Origin: an uncultured Flavobacteriaceae bacterium
Lineage (GTDB): Bacteria > Bacteroidota > Bacteroidia > Flavobacteriales > Flavobacteriaceae
NCBI GenBank assembly: GCA_913052425.1
Contig: CAJXEG010000002.1
Location: 1 to 26,402, forward strand
Reading direction: 5' to 3'
Length of the DNA: 26,402 nucleotides
Part shown: one piece after another, positions 1 through 7,222 of the stretch
Position numbering within the stretch: position 1 is the stretch's first letter
Layout of the letters: each line of letters begins with the position of its first letter
Notes under the pieces: generated by a model
Database searches by the model: none
Told to the model about the DNA's origin: nothing
Seen by the model: the letters and a program-made list of their open reading frames with translations, nothing else
Translations under genes and position numbers: made by a program

Positions 1-331
1 CTTCAATAAGAAACTCTAGGGGATCAAAATGTGAAAATATTTGCTCTTGTTTTATCCCAATGTATTTATTCAAAACATCACTAGGATATTGAGTTAATCC
101 CTTGTTCCAAACCACAACAAAAAGATGATTGATTTGGTGTTTTTTACAATTATAAACTAAATCTTTAATATTGGCTTCAGATTTAAGAGCGTCGCTACCA
201 ACATTAGTTACCCAAACTCCTTTTAAAGAACTTTTGGGCAGATATTTTTCTAAATATGTTTTTGAGGGAGAATTACAATAAGTAAAAAATATAGTTATAC
301 TGACCGCCAACGACTTGTAAATTGAAAGCAT
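1..331 (-). CDS. Glycosyl hydrolase-like (GHL10/DUF187) lipoprotein, N-terminal part
   Basis: The reading frame opens with ATG at 331 and is still open at the left edge, giving 110 residues. The N-terminus is a short hydrophobic stretch followed by Cys19 (FTYC), which could be a lipoprotein signal, although Tyr before the Cys is unusual for a lipobox. After it comes KGVWVTNVGSD and later VVVWNKGLTQYPS, which match the opening strand and the first catalytic-barrel repeat of the GHL10/DUF187 family (TIM-barrel proteins related to DigH-type peptidoglycan or glycan hydrolases). The predicted place is the outer membrane or periplasm. The catalytic part lies outside the window, so activity cannot be judged. 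Its A/T content looks higher by eye than that of the genes to the right of the tRNA. The family call is fairly secure; the substrate is unknown. Confidence 0.7.
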   Translation of the reverse strand, partial: MLSIYKSLAVSITIFFTYCNSPSKTYLEKYLPKSSLKGVWVTNVGSDALKSEANIKDLVYNCKKHQINHLFVVVWNKGLTQYPSDVLNKYIGIKQEQIFSHFDPLEFLIE

Positions 332-563
332 TACTTAATCTAAATTTGGTGCCAATTTAAAAAATCATTTATAAAATATATCTACTATTATTTAATTTAA
401 GTAGTTATAGCTGTTTTGTTATATCTATATACACAATCTATTTACTCTAGGAAAAAATATTCTACAAAACCCACCCCCCTCCAGGTAATCAGATAGGTTA
501 GGAAAGTTTTTAGGTTTTAAAAAAGGTAGGTTTTTTGCCAATATGTTGCCAAATAGGTAATAA

Positions 564-604
564 AAAAACCGTAATAGCCTATTTTAATTACTATTACGGT
601 TTTT
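564..604 (-). terminator. Rho-independent terminator after tRNA-Asp (bidirectional)
   Basis: A perfect 14-base inverted repeat (arms 564-577 and 591-604, core ACCGTAATAG / CTATTACGGT) encloses a 13-base loop. The arms end in A/T tracts on both sides, so the hairpin can be followed by a U-run in either direction. It lies 5 bases downstream of the tRNA 3' end on the minus strand, where a terminator is expected. Confidence 0.8.
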
Positions 605-609
605 GTTAG

Positions 610-683
610 CGGTCTGGACGGGACTCGAACCCGCGACCCCATGCGTGACAGGCATGTATTCTAACCAACTGAACTACCAGACC
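610..683 (-). tRNA. tRNA-Asp (GTC)
   Basis: The minus strand folds as a complete cloverleaf. The 7-bp acceptor stem is GGTCTGG/CCAGACC, with G at 610 as discriminator. The D-arm has the GTTC..GAAT stem, and the anticodon stem CATGC/GCATG holds the loop CTGTCAC, giving anticodon GTC (plus-strand 647-649). The T-loop is TTCGAGT. No CCA follows the discriminator, so CCA must be added after transcription. It reads Asp codons GAC and GAU. A strong promoter-like element lies just upstream and a hairpin terminator just downstream, so it is probably a single-gene transcript. Confidence 0.97.
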
Positions 684-699
684 TTAATGTTAGCGTGTG

Positions 700-730
700 C
701 AAATATACATTGCATTTTGATTTTCCCAAA
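700..730 (-). promoter_or_regulatory. Bacteroidota-type promoter of tRNA-Asp
   Basis: On the minus strand the -33 element TTTG (727-730) and the -7 element TATATTTG (700-707) are separated by exactly 19 bases. This fits the published Bacteroidota consensus TTTG-N19-21-TAnnTTTG at every fixed base. It sits 16 bases upstream of the mature tRNA 5' end, a plausible distance for a short leader removed by RNase P. This is the best promoter match seen in the window. Confidence 0.7.
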
Positions 731-791
731 TTAATCACTTATAAAAGAAATCATTTGTAAGGTTTCGTTGGCCCTATTCAACCAAAGCGAA

Positions 792-810
792 AAAGGATTA
801 TTAAACCTTT
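792..810 (-). terminator. Weak hairpin after the symporter operon
   Basis: On the minus strand AAAGG and CCTTT (plus-strand 806-810 and 792-796) form a 5-bp stem with a 9-base loop, followed by TTTCGC. It lies 7 bases past the symporter stop. The stem is short and A/T-rich, so termination efficiency is doubtful. A second, bulged inverted repeat (763-771 with 782-792) lies next to it and has no U-run. Confidence 0.3.
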
Positions 811-816
811 CTGTAT

Positions 817-2223
817 TTATTCCTTATCGGATTTACTTTTGTTTACCAAAAAATTGAGCAGTGCAGCGATCCCCAAGACGATCATCAGGAACAAATCAGT
901 CCTAGAGGATAAAATTTGCTTTGGGAACCATCCTAAATTGGATAAAATAAAAATCAAAAGGGCCAACATGGATAAGACTATCATTGCTATCCCCTGTGGC
1001 CGCTGGGAAAATACGCCCAACAAAATCATAGGCCCCATCAATGCAGTCCCAGAAAAGCTCAGGCGAGCCAACAGCACCAATTCATCAGAGCTAACCAATG
1101 AAAATACCAATGCAGAGAGGGCGAACAACAATATCACCAACCGAATGGGACGTAAGTTGTCCTCTTCCTTTAGACCGAGAAGTCCCTTGATTTCATTTCC
1201 CATGGCAAACAATTGGGAATCAGAAGTGGACATTGCGGCAGCAAACAAACCAATAATGATAAAAGCAGCGATCATTTCGTGTTGTTCCTCCAAAAGCACA
1301 CCTCCTAAAAATTCGGCAGTACTGGCATCAGCGTAATAAATGGCACCGTACATTCCAATAATGATGGTGGGAAGAATGACCAGCATGGCAAAAAAACCTA
1401 CCGCCGTAGCCATTCTTTTTAAAGCACTGTAATTTTTCATGATTACCAAACGGGTAGACAACTGCGGTTGAGTAACCGGGATCATCAATATAGCAAGTGC
1501 AGAGGCGATCAAAAATTGTGGACTGAGCAATCCTTTGGGGCCCGGGGTTGACAGCAAATCTTGATTAATGGCAGCCACACGCTCAAAAAGCGCGTTCCAT
1601 CCCCCCACTTCATTCAAGCAATTGAATGCAACAATCCAAACCACAACCAACAACAGAGTACCTTGTAATGAATCTGCATATATGATGGCTTTGAGCCCGC
1701 CCAACTCCGAATAGACCAACATGATCAAAACAATCCCTATCGACCAGCCCCAAACAGGAATAAAGTCCGGGAAAGCAGAAACCAAAAATATGGCTACCCC
1801 ACGGATTTGAATGGCGATGTAAGGGATAAGGAATAAAAAAACCGCAGTAAAATATAGGTAACCTGCCATTCGATTTTGGTAGCATTTTTGGAGCAATGCA
1901 GACATTCCTTGAAAAGGAGATTTCCCCACCCTTTTTCTTAAATAAAACCCGAACCACAAGATCAAAAAAACCATTATCGCATCTGAAAAAGCAAGAAAAA
2001 TCCAGGCTCCTAAACCGTTAGCTCTGGAAAAATCGGGCATCCCCAACAGGGTAAAAGTGCTGAAAAGCGTTGCGGCAAAAGTCATCAAACCAATCGCAAC
2101 ACCGATCTTGGTTCCCCCCAACATAAAATCTGTAGAAGTTTTGATCTGTTTTTTTGTCCGCCATGAAAAAAACATCAAAATTCCAATGTAAACTGTACCG
2201 ATAATTAAGAGATAACTGAGCAT
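817..2223 (-). CDS. Sodium:solute symporter (SSS family)
   Basis: A 468-residue, very hydrophobic protein with about 12-13 predicted membrane spans, the normal size of SSS carriers. The stretch from YSELGGLKAIIYADSLQG matches the conserved SSS region around the sixth span (SGGLxAVxxTDxxQ-type motif), and AAAMSTSDSQLFAMGNEI matches the late SSS signature. It should sit in the inner membrane and import an organic solute with Na+. It is the last gene of a six-gene operon and begins one base after the stop of a small membrane protein; such two-spanning partners commonly sit beside SSS carriers. The operon enzymes suggest a uronate-like or oxidised monosaccharide as cargo, but the carrier sequence does not show this. 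Confidence 0.9.
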   Translation of the reverse strand: MLSYLLIIGTVYIGILMFFSWRTKKQIKTSTDFMLGGTKIGVAIGLMTFAATLFSTFTLLGMPDFSRANGLGAWIFLAFSDAIMVFLILWFGFYLRKRVGKSPFQGMSALLQKCYQNRMAGYLYFTAVFLFLIPYIAIQIRGVAIFLVSAFPDFIPVWGWSIGIVLIMLVYSELGGLKAIIYADSLQGTLLLVVVWIVAFNCLNEVGGWNALFERVAAINQDLLSTPGPKGLLSPQFLIASALAILMIPVTQPQLSTRLVIMKNYSALKRMATAVGFFAMLVILPTIIIGMYGAIYYADASTAEFLGGVLLEEQHEMIAAFIIIGLFAAAMSTSDSQLFAMGNEIKGLLGLKEEDNLRPIRLVILLFALSALVFSLVSSDELVLLARLSFSGTALMGPMILLGVFSQRPQGIAMIVLSMLALLIFILSNLGWFPKQILSSRTDLFLMIVLGIAALLNFLVNKSKSDKE

Positions 2224-2224
2224 A

Positions 2225-2452
2225 TTATTCTTCTTTTAATTCGTCTGATTTAAGTCGTGAGAAAACATAACCTCCCAAAGCAGTCAACAAGACCAACAAC
2301 AAGCTTATTAAAATTCCAAACCAGAGGGTAAATGGCATCCCCAACAAATAAGGATCCACTTTGTTTTGCTCCAGAATCCAAGGTGAAAATTGAATGGCTG
2401 CACAGCCAAAAACAGCTACAACAATCAGCCTCCAGGCATTTTTTAATTTCAT
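2225..2452 (-). CDS. Small two-span membrane protein, DUF3311/DUF997-like symporter partner
   Basis: A 75-residue protein with two hydrophobic segments (about residues 8-25 and 35-60) joined by a short loop containing the DPYLLGMPFTLWFG stretch; the G-x-P-F-x-x-W-F pattern resembles small DUF3311/DUF997-type proteins encoded next to SSS symporters. ATG at 2452 is chosen over an in-frame TTG at 2458 because it starts directly before the basic MKLKN segment. It begins 2 bases after the SDR stop and ends 1 base before the symporter start, so it is almost certainly translated in a coupled way. It probably is a subunit or stability factor for the symporter; this is inference from position. Confidence 0.75.
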   Translation of the reverse strand: MKLKNAWRLIVVAVFGCAAIQFSPWILEQNKVDPYLLGMPFTLWFGILISLLLVLLTALGGYVFSRLKSDELKEE

Positions 2453-2454
2453 AA

Positions 2455-3225
2455 TCAAAGGGTTTGAATGGTCATTCCTCCATCAGTATGGATGATTTGT
2501 CCGGTAGCATAGGGAATCATTCCCTCGGCCAAAGCAATAACGGTTTTTCCCAAATCCTCGGGTTGTCCCCATCGCCTTTGCAAGGTCAATCCCGCTGCGA
2601 TCATTTTATCGTATTTTTCAATCACTCCGGCAGTCATGTCCGTACGGATCACCCCGGGTTGTATTTCATATACGGGAATATCAAATTCCCCCAGTCTTGC
2701 AGCCCACAGTTTTGTCGACATGCTCATGCCCGCCTTGGAAATGCAATATTCCCCCCGATTGACAGAAGCTATAGTAGCAGAAACAGATGATATATTAATG
2801 ATCGAAAAAGAATCTTTTGAGTTTTTGGTCTTTTGCTCAATCATCCAATTTGCAGCCTGCTGGGTAAGGAAATAAGGCCCTTTTAGGTTGATGCCCATCA
2901 GCCAATCAAAGCTTTGTTCATCTGCTTCCAAGATGTCTTTTCTTTCCTTTGGCGCGACTCCTGCGTTATTGACCAAAAGGTTGAGCTGGCCCCATTTTGC
3001 TTTGATGTCCTCCATGATTTTACGACGGTCGTCGGCACTGCCTACATTCCCTTGGCAATAAATGGCCTCGCCTCCCTCTGCATTAAGTTGTTTTAGGGGC
3101 TCCACAACTTGGTCTGCCGCCCGAACACCATTGATGGCCACCCGATAACCTTGCTTGACCAATGCTTGAGCAATTCCCAAGCCTATGCCTCTGGAGCCTC
3201 CTGTAATCAGTGCAACGGGTTTCAT
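2455..3225 (-). CDS. SDR-family NAD(P)-dependent oxidoreductase
   Basis: A 256-residue classical short-chain dehydrogenase. It has the cofactor motif TGGSRGIG (residues 8-15), NNAG (86-89), catalytic serine region NISSVSA (145-150), the YxxxK pair Y160/K164 and the QPG segment before the lid. The end, GQIIHTDGGMTIQ, is typical of FabG-like enzymes. ATG at 3225 is chosen because it gives a 4-base ATGA overlap with the upstream dehydrogenase stop and starts right before the Rossmann strand; a longer open frame to 3264 runs inside the upstream gene and is not needed. In this operon it most likely oxidises or reduces a hydroxyl or keto group on a sugar or sugar acid. Fatty-acid synthesis is unlikely given the neighbours. 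Confidence 0.9.
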   Translation of the reverse strand: MKPVALITGGSRGIGLGIAQALVKQGYRVAINGVRAADQVVEPLKQLNAEGGEAIYCQGNVGSADDRRKIMEDIKAKWGQLNLLVNNAGVAPKERKDILEADEQSFDWLMGINLKGPYFLTQQAANWMIEQKTKNSKDSFSIINISSVSATIASVNRGEYCISKAGMSMSTKLWAARLGEFDIPVYEIQPGVIRTDMTAGVIEKYDKMIAAGLTLQRRWGQPEDLGKTVIALAEGMIPYATGQIIHTDGGMTIQTL

Positions 3226-4370
3226 TTTAAATCGGGTATTCGGATCCATGTTTTTTTCTCCCAACTCTCAAGTCCCAACTCGGCCAATTGGACTCCTTTG
3301 GCACCCTCCATCAAGTTCCAAGGAAAGGGGGTATCCAATACCACGTGTTTGAGGAACAATTCCCACTGCGCCTTGAAGGCATTGTCAAAATCCTCCTGCT
3401 CAGGAACCTTTGTCCAGCCTTCTCTAAAATCGATAGGGTTGGGAATGTCTGGATTCCAAACCGGCTTGGGCGTATTTCCATAGTGTTGTGTCCAGCAGTC
3501 TCTTAATCCTACCACCGCCGAGCCTTTGGTACCATCTACGTGCAGGGTGAGTAAATCATCCCTTCTGACCCTTGTGGTCCATGAGGAATTGAACTGAGCA
3601 ATGACACCTCCCTCCAATTCAAAAATGGAGTAGGCCGCATCATCGGCAGTACAATTATAGGGCTTACCGTTTTCGTCGATGCGCTCCGCAATGTGAGTAG
3701 CACCCAAACAAAAAACACCCTTAACGGATCCAAAAATATTATCCAATACATACCTCCAATGACAGAGCATATCGACAATAATTCCTCCATCGTCTTCTTT
3801 TCTGTAATTCCAACTGGGTCGTTGGGCGGGGACCGTGTGGCCCTCAAAAACCCAATAACCAAAATCTCCTCTAACGGACAAAATTTCACCAAAGAAATCA
3901 TTTTCAATCAGGCGTTTCAACTTGAGCATGCCCGGAAGCCAAAGCTTGTCTTGAACAACACCGTGCTTTACTCCTGCTTCTTCACATTCTCGATACAAGT
4001 CCAATGCAATATCTGTTGATGTGGCAATGGGTTTTTCGCAATAAACGTGCTTTCCAGCAGCCACAGCTTTTTTGATGGCATCTGCCCTTCTTCCGGTTGT
4101 TTGGGCGTCGAAATAGATTTGATATCGGTCATCCGACAAAACCTCTTCCATGTTGGTCGTCCATCGTTCAACTTGGGTCCTTTCGGCCAGTGCTTTCAGT
4201 TTATTTTCATTGCGACCTACCAATACCAACTCAGGCATAATCACGGCATTATCACTTACTTTTACCCCTCCTTGGGATATGATGGCAGCCAAAGACCGAA
4301 TCAGGTGTTGATTGGTTCCCATTCTTCCGGTCACCCCATTCATGATGACCCCTATTTTATGTACTTTCAT
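3222..4370 (-). CDS. Gfo/Idh/MocA-family sugar dehydrogenase
   Basis: A 382-residue enzyme with an N-terminal Rossmann fold (GVIMNGVTGRMG, residues 7-18, an unusual glycine loop), the family EKP motif (112-114, with Lys113 the expected catalytic or cofactor-contact residue), and the C-terminal dehydrogenase domain with D200 and H204 in VDMLCHW, matching the usual D-x3-H active-site pair. Such enzymes oxidise sugar, inositol or amino-sugar hydroxyls with NAD(P). ATG at 4370 is preferred to an in-frame start at 4442, because the latter would place 24 residues inside the upstream gene. It starts 8 bases after the isomerase stop and overlaps the SDR gene by 4 bases. The pairing with a TIM-barrel isomerase is typical of keto-sugar and inositol-type pathways; the real substrate is not known. 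Confidence 0.9.
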   Translation of the reverse strand: MKVHKIGVIMNGVTGRMGTNQHLIRSLAAIISQGGVKVSDNAVIMPELVLVGRNENKLKALAERTQVERWTTNMEEVLSDDRYQIYFDAQTTGRRADAIKKAVAAGKHVYCEKPIATSTDIALDLYRECEEAGVKHGVVQDKLWLPGMLKLKRLIENDFFGEILSVRGDFGYWVFEGHTVPAQRPSWNYRKEDDGGIIVDMLCHWRYVLDNIFGSVKGVFCLGATHIAERIDENGKPYNCTADDAAYSIFELEGGVIAQFNSSWTTRVRRDDLLTLHVDGTKGSAVVGLRDCWTQHYGNTPKPVWNPDIPNPIDFREGWTKVPEQEDFDNAFKAQWELFLKHVVLDTPFPWNLMEGAKGVQLAELGLESWEKKTWIRIPDLK

Positions 4371-4378
4371 TGAATTTG

Positions 4379-5206
4379 TTAAGTATAATTTAAATATGAT
4401 TTTTTTATATCTTCCAAATATAGCTTTTGATCTTGAGCCCACAATCGTTCAGAAAAAACTTCTACTTCGTTGTAGCCGTCAAAACCAGCCTCTTCTAACC
4501 ACATTCTGATTTGTCTGACGGGAATACAACCTTCACCCATCAAACCTCTGTCGGTCAGAAAATCGATTGTTGGTACGCGCCAATCACAAACGTGGAAAGC
4601 CAATATATTTTTATTTTTTCCGCACCTGATGATTTCGTTTTTCAGTTCGTTGTCCCACCAAAGATGGTACACATCGATGGCGATGCCCACCCAAGGGGAA
4701 GCAATTGCTTCACACATATCGTTGGCTTGCCCAAGAGAGACCACAGCGGATTTGTCTCCGGCATACATGGGGTGTAAAGGTTCAATGGCCAACTTGACCC
4801 CGTTATTTTGGGCATGGGGAATCAAAGCGGTAATGCCTTTTTGAATCTGTTGGAGGGATATCTCAAGGGATTGTCGGGGATCCGCTCCGCAAACCAATAC
4901 CACCAAAGGAGCACCTAGGGCAGCCGCCTGGTCTATGGCCAAGCGATTATCCTCCAAAGCTAAATCCCTTTGCTCGGCATCTACCGCAGGAAAAAAACCT
5001 CCTCTGACCAAAGAAACAACCTCCATTTGATGGGCGTCCAACATGGCCTTAATGCTTTTTAAATCTTTACCCTCCAACAGATGCCGCCATATAGAAATGC
5101 CTTTAATGCCCGCTGCCGAAAAATGCGAAATACACTCCTCTATGGTCCATGGCTTGGTGGTTTGTGTATGGACACAAAGCTTCGAAAAATTATCTATTGA
5201 AGCCAT
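4379..5206 (-). CDS. Sugar phosphate isomerase/epimerase-like TIM-barrel protein
   Basis: A 275-residue protein of the AP-endonuclease-2/xylose-isomerase-like TIM-barrel family. Expected metal ligands are visible at strand ends: E142 (IEPLHP), D178 (IDVYHLWW) with H181, H205 (FHVCDW) and E247 or E249 (NEVEVFSE). Members of this family isomerise or epimerise keto-sugars, inosose or hydroxypyruvate-like compounds using a divalent metal. No signal peptide is present, so it acts in the cytoplasm. It starts 6 bases after the hydrolase stop and sits 8 bases before the Gfo/Idh/MocA gene, so the two probably act in successive steps. Confidence 0.85.
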   Translation of the reverse strand: MASIDNFSKLCVHTQTTKPWTIEECISHFSAAGIKGISIWRHLLEGKDLKSIKAMLDAHQMEVVSLVRGGFFPAVDAEQRDLALEDNRLAIDQAAALGAPLVVLVCGADPRQSLEISLQQIQKGITALIPHAQNNGVKLAIEPLHPMYAGDKSAVVSLGQANDMCEAIASPWVGIAIDVYHLWWDNELKNEIIRCGKNKNILAFHVCDWRVPTIDFLTDRGLMGEGCIPVRQIRMWLEEAGFDGYNEVEVFSERLWAQDQKLYLEDIKKSYLNYT

Positions 5207-5212
5207 GAACGC

Positions 5213-6598
5213 TTATTTTTTAATGCAATTGGTAAATTGGTAATAAGGCTCGTTGTCAATCATTTTTTGAACATAAATGGCCAATTCTCTAAAATGATAA
5301 TCTCCCCACATGCAAGACTCACCGTTGGCAATTTTACTCCCCTTGGGAACATGATCCCATCCATTGGGTTGGTGGTAAATGGTGTGCAACAACAAACCGT
5401 GGTGTTCCACATCGGTACTCAGATAGGGTGGCTGTAAAAGAGAATCAAAAACGGTCAGTCCCGCTTGCCAATATTTTTCACCCTCTACCTTTTGACCCTT
5501 TTTATTGAGGTAATGCCCCAGTCGCAAAAGACCTTGAGCGCCAATGGCCGAAGCAGAACTGTCTACAGGTTCCCAATCGTTATAAGGATCAGCAGGTCGG
5601 TTGAGGTAATCTCCCAATTGGTGTAGATTGGGTGCCCCGGTATCCCAGTAGGTTACTCCACAAGACGGGCTGTGTTCTATATAAAAATCGCAAGTTGCTT
5701 TGGCTCCTTTAAGCATCATTTGGGTGATCTTTTCCATACCCCCAAGAGGTGCCAATTGATCACTGTCAATCAACTCAAGTGCCTCTAACTCCTCTGCAAA
5801 TCCAAGCATTGCCCATGCCAAGCCTCTGGTCCATGTAGTAAAACCTGTATATCCCTGCTGAGCGTTGGGACATCGGTATTGGCCGTCATTTACATTAAAG
5901 ACGCTCTCGTGGGCTGTTCTTCCCCAAATGTCATATTGATCTCTGCCCTCTCCATAATAAATGGAATATTTTGCAGTAGCCTCAATGTGTTGAATGGCAC
6001 GATCCAGCAATGATATTTTTCGATCACCCTCACCGTGATAGCTGTGACCCAACATATGACTGGCCATCAAAATTCTACATGATCTTATTGTGTCCACAAA
6101 CAAAGAATGAGGACCGTTAAAGGAATTGATAAATCCACCATTGGGCAGGTCTGTCCAGCGCGAAGCTTGAACCGCTCCTGAAATTTTAATAGCTAACTCA
6201 TAAAAATGGGCTTCCCATTCATTGTGTTCGATCTTTCCTTCATGCATCAATCTCAACAAATTACCGTAGGTACTCAAATTGTTAAAGCCGTGGTCGTGAA
6301 CACCCGTATGACTGACATGCGTAGCCATTTTGTCTAAAATTTGCTTTTTTGCTAAGTCAATAAATTGACGGTCCCCAACAGCATCGTATTGTAAAACCGC
6401 AGAACCGAATTGGAAGCCGTGGGTCCACTCTGTCCATCCACGAGTGGCGTACTTACCATCAACGGTAAATACGGGAGCACCTTGGGATTCGTCATATTCA
6501 GAAACGATCCGGTTGATTTTTTCTCCTGAAAGCTTCCAGAATAAATTTATTTTTTCTCTTAATTCCTCTGCTTTGAGACTGTTGTTTATGGCAATCAT
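5213..6598 (-). CDS. GH88-like (unsaturated glucuronyl hydrolase-type) six-hairpin protein
   Basis: A 461-residue protein with the (alpha/alpha)6 pattern of unsaturated glucuronyl hydrolases. WTEWTHGFQFGS (55-66) matches the opening aromatic stretch. HDHGF (D102) and FVDTIR (D169) fit the positions of the two catalytic aspartates of GH88. QGYTGFTTWTRGLAWAMLGF, DSSASAIGAQGLL and GESCMWGDYHFRE match later conserved blocks. Such enzymes release 4,5-unsaturated uronic acid from oligosaccharides made by polysaccharide lyases. No export signal is seen, so it should act on imported disaccharides in the cytoplasm. It is the first gene of the operon, behind a good promoter-like element. Relatedness to GH88 is clear by motif, but distance from typical members is evident and another six-hairpin family is possible. 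Confidence 0.75.
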   Translation of the reverse strand: MIAINNSLKAEELREKINLFWKLSGEKINRIVSEYDESQGAPVFTVDGKYATRGWTEWTHGFQFGSAVLQYDAVGDRQFIDLAKKQILDKMATHVSHTGVHDHGFNNLSTYGNLLRLMHEGKIEHNEWEAHFYELAIKISGAVQASRWTDLPNGGFINSFNGPHSLFVDTIRSCRILMASHMLGHSYHGEGDRKISLLDRAIQHIEATAKYSIYYGEGRDQYDIWGRTAHESVFNVNDGQYRCPNAQQGYTGFTTWTRGLAWAMLGFAEELEALELIDSDQLAPLGGMEKITQMMLKGAKATCDFYIEHSPSCGVTYWDTGAPNLHQLGDYLNRPADPYNDWEPVDSSASAIGAQGLLRLGHYLNKKGQKVEGEKYWQAGLTVFDSLLQPPYLSTDVEHHGLLLHTIYHQPNGWDHVPKGSKIANGESCMWGDYHFRELAIYVQKMIDNEPYYQFTNCIKK

Positions 6599-6624
6599 TG
6601 ATGAGTAATTTTATTAATAAAAAT

Positions 6625-6656
6625 GAAATATACTAATCTATAAATAAATTCCCAAA
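6625..6656 (-). promoter_or_regulatory. Candidate promoter of the sugar operon
   Basis: On the minus strand TTTG (6653-6656) is followed after 20 bases by TATATTTC (6625-6632), which differs from TAnnTTTG at one base. It lies 26 bases upstream of the first operon gene, leaving a leader of about 20 bases. No operator-like palindrome or regulator gene is seen nearby. Confidence 0.45.
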
Positions 6657-6804
6657 GACATTGGATTGTATATTAAACAGTATGAGTTTGGGCTTAGATT
6701 ATGCCCGATGGTAGAGTATTCTATTGAACAAAAAAGATGGTAGGGAAGAAAAAGTAGGGTGTTCCCCAGAAGATAAAACACAATGTAGGTAAAGAGTGGG
6801 CTAA

Positions 6805-7122
6805 TTACAGTACCGCATCCAAAGCGTCGGCATAGGCCTTTTTAGGGGCTACACCTACTTGTCTGCCAACCAATTCACCTTTATCAAAAAGCAATACGGT
6901 AGGGATGTTTCGTACCCCATATTTTGCAGCATACTCCTGATGTTGGTCAACATCCAATTTGCCTACTACAGCCTTACCTTCGTAGTCCTGACTGATCTCA
7001 TCAATGATGGGCCCTACCATGCGACAAGGTCCGCACCAAGCTGCCCAAAAATCTACAATGACAGGTTTATCCGATTTCAAAACCGTTTCTTCAAAATTTG
7101 CGTCGGTAATCTCTAAAGCCAT
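6805..7122 (-). CDS. trxA: Thioredoxin
   Basis: A 105-residue single-domain thioredoxin, the standard length. It has the redox active site WCGPC (Cys30 and Cys33), the preceding VDFWAAW strand, and the cis-proline segment NIPTVLLF. It reduces protein disulfides in the cytoplasm, taking electrons from thioredoxin reductase. It lies 100 bases downstream of dnaE on the same strand. A TAAATTTG element at 7183-7190 fits the Bacteroidota -7 consensus and could give it its own promoter with a leader of about 50 bases, but the matching -33 element (TATG) is imperfect. Confidence 0.97.
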   Translation of the reverse strand: MALEITDANFEETVLKSDKPVIVDFWAAWCGPCRMVGPIIDEISQDYEGKAVVGKLDVDQHQEYAAKYGVRNIPTVLLFDKGELVGRQVGVAPKKAYADALDAVL

Positions 7123-7222
7123 ATTCTAAAATTTAGACATAAAATTAATCATTTTAAAAAATGTGACATTGCCCTTGGCGATCAAATTTACTTATTGAAA
7201 TATTATGTATCATAAAATGCGA

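Noticed and set aside
763..792. Bulged inverted repeat after the symporter operon
   Set aside because: The stem has a 2-base bulge and neither strand has a U-run after it, so it was not called a terminator.
839..1336. 165-residue open frame on the plus strand
   Set aside because: It is antisense to the symporter, with low-complexity Asn/Lys/Ser-rich composition and no domain.
4371..4442. Longer N-terminus for the Gfo/Idh/MocA protein
   Set aside because: The added 24 residues would overlap the upstream isomerase gene by 64 bases and lie before the natural Rossmann start; ATG at 4370 fits the operon spacing.
6599..6804. Possible extra gene or terminator between trxA and the sugar operon
   Set aside because: No open frame with coding character and only a 5-bp GTGTT/AACAC repeat; apart from the operon promoter nothing can be supported.
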